A stretch of 64,000 bases of DNA, taken from NCBI RefSeq assembly GCF_036013525.1, contig NZ_CP107853.1, positions 8,432,001-8,496,000 of the forward strand. Reading direction: 5' to 3'. Each line of letters starts with the position of its first letter. The stretch's first letter is position 1. The position numbers were made by a program, and so were the translations under genes. The stretch is from Nonomuraea sp. NBC_00507. GTDB lineage: Bacteria > Actinomycetota > Actinomycetes > Streptosporangiales > Streptosporangiaceae. The notes beneath the pieces are model-generated. The model did no database searches and was not told the DNA's origin. It saw only the letters and a program-made list of their open reading frames with translations. This document shows, in pieces, positions 59,165-64,000 of the stretch.

Positions 59165-59914
59165 ATGTCGAACCACACAGAACTCATCAGGCTGCTCGAC
59201 ACCGCCGACGCCATCCCAGCCGCCGCGATGCTGCGCGCTCGCTCGTACGACCTGCTCAGGCTCCAGCCGGGAGATGTCGCCGTCGACGTGGGCTGCGGCG
59301 CAGGCCGGGCGGTGGCCGAGTTGCGCGACAAGGGGATCAAGGCCGTCGGCGTGGACACCAGCGCGGAGATGATCGGGGTTGCCCGTGCGCGCTGGCCCGG
59401 CGCGGATTTCCACGTCGGGAACGCTTGCGAGCTTCCCTTCCATGACAGCGAGATCGCCGGCTACCGAGCGGACAAGGTCTACCACGAGATCGCCGAGGCT
59501 GCCCGGGCGCTGACGGAGGCCAAACGTGTGCTGGCCCCTGGCGGCCGGATCGTCCTCATCGGGCAGGACTGGGACGCCTTCATCATCGATTCCGATCATC
59601 CTGTGCTGACACGGACGATCGTGCATTCCCGTGCCGACCTGACCTCCAATCCACGCGCTGCCCGCGGCTACCGTAATTTGCTGCTGGACGCCGGCTTTCA
59701 TGAGGTGGAGGTCGAAGTACACGTCGGAGTCTTTACCGACGGGATGATGCTCGGCATGCTGACCGGCATCGCCCAGGCCGCTCACGCAGCCGGAGTCATC
59801 ACACGCGAGCAATATGAGACCTGGACGGGCGAGCAGACCCGACGTGCCGAGCAGGGCCGGATGTTCCTCGCGCTGCCGCTATTCGTCGCCTCCGCCACAC
59901 GGGGCGAGGAATAG
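59165..59914 (+). CDS. SAM-dependent methyltransferase
   Basis: A 249-residue class I methyltransferase: motif I VAVDVGCGAGRAVAEL, acidic residue in AVGVDTSAEMI, motif post-I NACELPFHDSEI, then VLAPGGRIVLIGQDWDAF. Resembles small-molecule methyltransferases of the ubiE/arsM type. ATG 59165; ATG 59153 also in frame. Probably controlled by the divergent MerR protein; substrate unknown. Confidence 0.82.
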   Translation: MSNHTELIRLLDTADAIPAAAMLRARSYDLLRLQPGDVAVDVGCGAGRAVAELRDKGIKAVGVDTSAEMIGVARARWPGADFHVGNACELPFHDSEIAGYRADKVYHEIAEAARALTEAKRVLAPGGRIVLIGQDWDAFIIDSDHPVLTRTIVHSRADLTSNPRAARGYRNLLLDAGFHEVEVEVHVGVFTDGMMLGMLTGIAQAAHAAGVITREQYETWTGEQTRRAEQGRMFLALPLFVASATRGEE

Positions 59915-60019
59915 CCAGGGGGATGCATTCGCGAGCCAGTCGGTCCACGTGATGCGGTGGGCGCGGCTCCTGCGGCTTTGTTTCGGCGTCTCTCGAATGC
60001 GCACGGTCGAGCATCCAAG

Positions 60020-60673
60020 CTAACCGGTCGACGGGTGACTATCGCGCCCCGGCGGTTTGCGGGCCGCGAGCCGCTCAACAATGCCGATCTTGAATCGGTC
60101 ATGGCGTTCGATGCTGAGGCCTTGCTCTCGTACCGCGTCGATCGGGCGCCGCAGGAAGTGTTCCTCGCCCAAGGGGACCGTGACGAGTTCGAGCAGGCGT
60201 TGCACGGCGCGGGCGGGCCAGGCCGAGGCGGCAACGTGATCGGCGAGCAGCAGAAGCCCGCCGGGCCGTAGCACGCGCACCATCTCGATGACCGCTCGGC
60301 GATGATCCTGGATGGAGCACAGGGAGAAGGTGCAGACGACGGTGTCGAAGGTGTCGTCGGCGAAGTCGAGCGCCTGCGCGTCGCCTTCACGCAGGTCGGC
60401 CTGCAGGCCGAGCTTGGCCGCCCGCTGCCGGGCGCGCTGGAGCATGGCCGGGCTCCATTCGATCGCAGTCAACCGAACGTCCTCGGGATAGTGCGGAAGG
60501 TTGAGCCCCGTACCGATGGCCACCTCGAGCACGTCGCCAGCGGCCTGGGAGCAGATCCAGGCGCGGGTGTCGCCGAAGACATGCCGGTCGAAGAATCCCA
60601 TCTCCTTGTCATAGGAGCGGGCGTGCTTGTCCCAATAGCGACGTAGGCGTTCGGTGCGCTCGTTGGAGGCCAT
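60020..60673 (-). CDS. Class I SAM methyltransferase (UbiE-like)
   Basis: A 217-residue protein: YWDKHARSYDKEMGFFDRHV at the N-terminus, motif I VLEVAIGTGLNLPHYP, LTAIEWSPAML, GDAQALDFADDTFDTVVCTF and VLRPGGLLLLADHV. The pattern is that of small phospholipid/quinone-type methyltransferases. ATG 60673. Convergent with the previous methyltransferase; the 105-bp gap has no gene. Confidence 0.82.
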   Translation of the reverse strand: MASNERTERLRRYWDKHARSYDKEMGFFDRHVFGDTRAWICSQAAGDVLEVAIGTGLNLPHYPEDVRLTAIEWSPAMLQRARQRAAKLGLQADLREGDAQALDFADDTFDTVVCTFSLCSIQDHRRAVIEMVRVLRPGGLLLLADHVAASAWPARAVQRLLELVTVPLGEEHFLRRPIDAVREQGLSIERHDRFKIGIVERLAARKPPGRDSHPSTG

Positions 60674-60940
60674 GGGTGGCTTCTACCCTCTCTCGAACGC
60701 CTTCCAAGGACGGCACCCGAGCGGGCACCATAACCGCCGTCCTGAGCCGGGCACGTGGCGCGCAGGTGAATGGTGTCGCCGACGCCACCCGTACGCGCCC
60801 GTTGATTCGTCTTTCCTGGGCCGGCCGACCTAGCCGGAACCGCAAAGGCGGGGAGAGTCCTACCCCGATGCCGCTACCTGTGGACTGGTCGACAGCCGAG
60901 GAATTGCACGCCGGAGGGGACTCTTGACGGTTCAAACGCA

Positions 60941-60984
60941 ACGGGTGGTGCAGGGAGCCGCACCGCGCCCCCTGCACCACCCGT
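60941..60984 (-). terminator. Terminator of the CHAP gene
   Basis: Perfect 15-bp stem ACGGGTGGTGCAGGG / CCCTGCACCACCCGT (60941-60955, 60970-60984), 14-base loop, 50 bp after the minus-strand stop. The stretch 60674-60940 has no gene. Confidence 0.8.
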
Positions 60985-61033
60985 GCTTCCCCGACCATCG
61001 CAACTGGCAAGGAGTCTGTTGGCCTTCTTGCGG

Positions 61034-61717
61034 TCAGGCCGACTTGTATTCGGGGTGGCCGTAGCCGACGACCTGGGACTTGGGCCGGATACGCTGCTCG
61101 ACCTTGCCGTTCCCGGTGTTGCCCTCGATCGTGGTGATCGTGCCGTCGCCGTTGTCCTTCTTCACCAGGCCCATGTGGTCGATGCCAGTAGTGCTCTTGC
61201 CGTTCCAGTCGAAGAAGACCACGGAACCGGGCTTGGCCACGGTGTCCCACCGGTTGTTGGCCTGGAACCACTTGGCCCAGGTGACGGTGTAAGCGTCCCA
61301 GCCGACCGTCGGGCGGGCGCCGGCTTTCTCACCCACCCAGGAGACGAACATGGCGCACCACGGGGCGTTGGCGTAGGCCTGCACGCTGCCGCCGTCGCGG
61401 GACAGGGTCTCGGCCGCCCGCGGGGAGGACATGTACCAGCTGTGGAACGGCGTGCCGCCGCCGGCAGCGTTCTCCGTCACGCCGATCTGCGACTCGGCGA
61501 TCTTCAATATGGCGTCGGCGCTCACCTGAGCGGCACCCTTCTGCGGGATTGCCTGGGAGGAGACGACGTTGGATCGCGAGGATTGCGCTGTGGAGTGGTG
61601 GTCGGCGGCAAAGGCCGGGCTGCCGGCAAAAGCCGCGCCGGCTGCCACGCTGATCCCGGCGGCGAACAGGGAAAGGCCTGCGGGCTTCAGGGCATGGGGG
61701 ATGACGTTCTTGGGCAT
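61034..61717 (-). CDS. Secreted CHAP-domain cell-wall hydrolase
   Basis: A 227-residue exported protein. Signal peptide (LSLFAAGISVAAGAAFAGSPAFA), a linker, then a CHAP amidase/endopeptidase domain: Cys in APWCAMFVSWVGEKAG, His in GIDHMGLVKKD, Asn/Glu region TTIEGNTG. It cleaves peptidoglycan stem peptides. ATG 61717 with GGAGCAA-type site upstream. The 5' leader carries a c-di-AMP riboswitch, as is known for wall hydrolase genes in actinobacteria. Confidence 0.88.
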   Translation of the reverse strand: MPKNVIPHALKPAGLSLFAAGISVAAGAAFAGSPAFAADHHSTAQSSRSNVVSSQAIPQKGAAQVSADAILKIAESQIGVTENAAGGGTPFHSWYMSSPRAAETLSRDGGSVQAYANAPWCAMFVSWVGEKAGARPTVGWDAYTVTWAKWFQANNRWDTVAKPGSVVFFDWNGKSTTGIDHMGLVKKDNGDGTITTIEGNTGNGKVEQRIRPKSQVVGYGHPEYKSA

Positions 61718-61737
61718 TACTTGGGATTGCTCCTTGC

Positions 61738-61862
61738 TTCCATGCCGCCTACCGGGTTAGCTGACGGGTTCGGGCGTGGAAGTGCCCTACGGAGCGCACC
61801 GGTATGGAGCGCGCCGATTCACCCCAGGGAAATGGGTCCCCGGCTCCGCGAGATCGCGAATT
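61738..61862 (-). promoter_or_regulatory. ydaO/yuaA c-di-AMP riboswitch
   Basis: On the minus strand the conserved blocks appear in order: GCGGAGCCGGGGACCC (61853-61838), CCTGGGGTGAATCGG (from about 61829), a variable hairpin, then CCCGTCAGCTAACCCGGTAG (61771-61752) followed by GCGG. These are the signature segments of the ydaO class. It ends about 20 bp before the CHAP start. In this class c-di-AMP binding generally turns expression off. Confidence 0.88.
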
Positions 61863-62727
61863 CGGCGGCCGCGGTCACCTTCACGAACATGATGTTCGCG
61901 CTGGTGAGACACGGTCTCGGCAATACGGAGGCGTCACACGGCATGAAGTGCTACCAGGCGTACGCCCTAAGTCATTGAAGGTAAGCGAATGGCATAGAAA
62001 GATGCAAGCCGGGTTCGAATGAACGCAACAGAATCCCCTACGGCGTAGGCGATTGCGGCAAAATTCTTTACCTACATCCGATCGTAGAAGGGGTTTACTA
62101 GGGCACTTTGCGCGCCGTTCAGGACACATCGCGCAGGGCCGGGGACGAGAGTTGTTTCGTAAGGACCGCCACGCCCGCTAAGCCTGCAACGGGTCAATGG
62201 GGAGCACGTGACGTGCCCACCAGTGGGACACCTGCGGGACCGGGGCCGCTTCGGTGAGGCCGGGCGCATAGTCGTCGAACGAGAAGTCGTAGACGTATCC
62301 GACGATGACGCCTGGACGACGCAGTTCGGCGAGTCGTTGCACTCTGGCCAGCCCGCGTCCACGCTGCATCGGAAGCCCTATGATCGTTGGGTGGCAGCGA
62401 TGCCGGGGCCTTAACTACTTGCGCAGCCAGCAGGCTTTGCGAGCCTGCCCGCCCATTCGCCGGGCTGCCGGTCGCTGAGGCCGAACATCAAGTAGCGGCC
62501 GCCGGGCGGGGTCACGGAGTTCAGCCCGTTGGGGAAGGCGACGGGGCCCTGGTCGTTCCGCTTCACGTGGGGCCATGGGTCCGTCACAGAGCCTGTACGT
62601 GCTTTGTACTGCAACACTCGGCTTCGGTCAGGGAGCCGCCTCTAACGTCCCCCGCGGCCATCGTTTCGGTGAGGAGTGGAATGGCTGGGTAGGGAGGCGG
62701 ACACGCGGCTGCCTCCCCACCCGCTCG
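61863..62727. other. No clear gene; palindrome and decayed reading frames
   Basis: Upstream of the riboswitch is CGAACAT-G-ATGTTCG (61884-61898). Two minus-strand readings (62178-62369, ending ARHVLPIDPLQA; 62411-62617, with KRNDQGPVAFPNGLNSV) have some protein-like character and may be 3' fragments of lost genes, but no family is recognised. AT content is higher than average at 61970-62100. Confidence 0.4.
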
Positions 62728-63141
62728 TCACGGGCGAGGTGCCCGGCGGTCCCGGCGCGCCTCGAGCTCTTCCGCGCTCACCGGTATGACCACCGGCTGT
62801 CCGGGCGCACAGAGCAGCGTGGCGAGGTATACGGTTTCGCCGTCCGAAAGGTTGTTGCCGCCCTGGTAATGGATGACGTCGCCGCCCGGCTCCCAGAACG
62901 TCTCCCCGGCCTTGATGACGCGCTCCGGTTCGCCCTCCAGCTCGAAGAGCATCTCGCCCTTGACCACGTACCCGAACCCGGGGCCGGGGTGGCGGTGCGG
63001 CGGGTTACCCGGGCTGCCAGGCGGCAGAGTGATCAAGACAGTCGTCGCCTCAGCATTGTCGGGGATCGGTGCGTTCGGGACCGACGCGAGGATCTGCACC
63101 GTCGGCGACGGCGGAGTCGTATTGGTGTCTTCCATGCTCAT
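62728..63141 (-). CDS. Cupin-domain protein
   Basis: A 137-residue single cupin. Motif 1: PPHRHPGPGFGYVVKGEMLFELEG (two metal His, the Glu position altered to Gly/Gln-like), motif 2: FWEPGGDVIHYQGGN. Such small cupins are often enzymes or sensors of unknown substrate. ATG 63141 with GTGAGG upstream; ATG 63135 alternative. Confidence 0.82.
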   Translation of the reverse strand: MSMEDTNTTPPSPTVQILASVPNAPIPDNAEATTVLITLPPGSPGNPPHRHPGPGFGYVVKGEMLFELEGEPERVIKAGETFWEPGGDVIHYQGGNNLSDGETVYLATLLCAPGQPVVIPVSAEELEARRDRRAPRP

Positions 63142-64000
63142 GATGGGAAACCTCACCTTCTCCGGTTGTGTTGGTTCTCTTCAATAAGGACAAGGCAGCA
63201 CAGGGATCTGTGACAGCCGAATTATGGCCGCCTTGCCCTCGACCCCGGTTCAAGTCAGGGAGCGTGACCGATTTACGGTCATGGAGGTCTGGCCTCCCGA
63301 GTTTGGTGCTGCTGGGTTTGCGGTAGCGCGTCCAGCACCCCCCGACCTTGGACGTCGCAGTGAACTCCGGTTTCTCAGCCCAGGTCGAACATCACCGCCC
63401 CTCCGGGCCGATCTGCCCGTACAGCAGCGGCTCCCAGAGGTTGCCGCGGTGGTGGACTTCTCGATCTGCTCGTACTGCTTGGCGAGCCTCCGGAGCCCTC
63501 CGCCGTCTTGGCGACCGCGCCGAGCCAGACCAACGGCCGAGGCGGGTCTCACAACCCCATTCGAGCGTGCCCCCACAATGGGCGGGACGATCCTGGCAGC
63601 GGATGCGACAGCGACTCCTCCCTCGGTTCGAATCCTCGCTGCCGCCAGGTCCTGATCGAGTACGCGCTCATGAGCCCCCGCTCCGCCCAGCCCTCGCGGT
63701 GACGCTGACCGCCTGGGGCCCCTAGATGGAGGTGAAGAAGTCGCCGGACCCGCGGGTCGACGATTTCCTCGAGAAGTACGTGCACGGCAAGCGGACTCCC
63801 GAACCGGGGCCCCTACACCGCAGGGAAAACGGCATGACCTCAGCCCGACGCGGGAGGCGGTAGCTGTCAGGTTGGCCCTTCCCTGCCCGGCGACTCGGCG
63901 GTCCTCAGCCTGGTGGCGTAGAACACCGCCACGGCCTCGCAGTGTGATGAGAATCACGATCGCGCCGTCATGCGACATCTCCGTGGACCCGTTCGGGGGT
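63142..64000. other. Apparently non-coding or decayed DNA
   Basis: No recognised gene in six frames. A 45-codon reading (63726-63863, starting MEVKKSPDPRVDDFLEKYV) has plausible composition but no ribosome site and no known family; it could be the edge of a broken gene. A GGTTCGAATCC at 63639-63649 is not part of a foldable tRNA. Confidence 0.4.

Noticed and set aside
61884..61898. LexA/SOS box
   Set aside because: Actinobacterial LexA sites have CGAAC-N4-GTTCG; here the centre is 5 bp, and no SOS gene follows.
63600..63655. tRNA-like T-loop GGTTCGAATCC followed by CTGCCGCCA
   Set aside because: The T stem has mismatches and no matching acceptor or anticodon arm is found upstream; not a tRNA.
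63250..63978. 242-residue minus-strand frame
   Set aside because: Arg/Ala/Gly-rich low-complexity text with no domain or start signal; typical of non-coding GC-rich DNA.

Overview
The window is high-GC DNA with frequent GTG/TTG starts, ATGA/GTGA gene overlaps and leaderless-looking promoters. It also has a GerW-type protein, a cell-wall hydrolase under a c-di-AMP riboswitch, and a GAGCGAGCGCAGCGAGCG intergenic repeat. Together these point to an actinobacterial chromosome, most likely Streptosporangiaceae (Nonomuraea-like). The family assignment is inference from gene style. No rRNA, tRNA or CRISPR array was recognised.

Left part (0-38.9 kb), mostly intact chromosomal genes. 0-1.3 kb: a small NAGS-like protein and a SulA/YfcH-type epimerase whose Rossmann N-terminus is missing. 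1.3-9.6 kb: an Lrp regulator divergent from a five-gene dipeptide ABC importer, then an M24 'pita-bread' protein that has lost most metal ligands and an enolase-superfamily racemase/epimerase; this looks like uptake and processing of peptides or N-acyl amino acids. 9.7-12.8 kb: two secreted polysaccharide lyases. 12.8-22 kb: an HTH-NTPase-TPR regulator, a multicopper oxidase, an ArsR regulator divergent from an MFS exporter, a Fic protein and several gene remnants. 22-24 kb: a divergent EF-Tu paralogue with a probable leader peptide and hairpins. 24-34 kb: GH2 beta-galactosidase, amidohydrolase, an 11-copy 13-bp tandem repeat, a secreted phosphodiester glycosidase/metallophosphoesterase fusion and a membrane alpha/beta hydrolase. 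34-38.9 kb: a conserved hypothetical, a VIT1/CCC1 transporter, a LysE exporter, GerW and pgi.

Right part (38.9-64 kb), accessory and heavily rearranged. A tnpB-only IS200/IS605 element with ends, TAM and omega-RNA hairpins readable sits just upstream of pgi. It is followed by a run of broken genes (phosphotransferase, oxidoreductase tail, histidine kinase, P-type ATPase tail). An intact orphan cyclodipeptide synthase lies next to a BlaI/BlaR-like pair. Next comes a copper/redox block: a cupredoxin-CopA-YHS fusion ATPase, a Met-rich secreted protein, a two-component system, and broken TlpA and CcdA genes. A sulfide/persulfide detoxification (cst-like) operon follows, with a CstR-like repressor and two identical operators. 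Immediately upstream of cstR lies a 3.3-kb composite-transposon-like unit with 17-bp terminal repeats and a 9-bp target duplication, carrying a rhodanese, an alpha/beta hydrolase and a dead ECF41 sigma factor. The window ends with a MerR/methyltransferase pair, a second methyltransferase, a CHAP cell-wall hydrolase with a ydaO riboswitch, a cupin and about 0.9 kb of apparently non-coding or decayed DNA.

The most interesting link is a recurring 15-bp near-palindrome (best copy CCTAAGTTACTTAGG). It lies upstream of the BlaI gene, the cyclodipeptide synthase, the copper ATPase and the ccdA remnant, suggesting a small BlaI regulon that joins dipeptide natural-product synthesis to copper/thiol stress.
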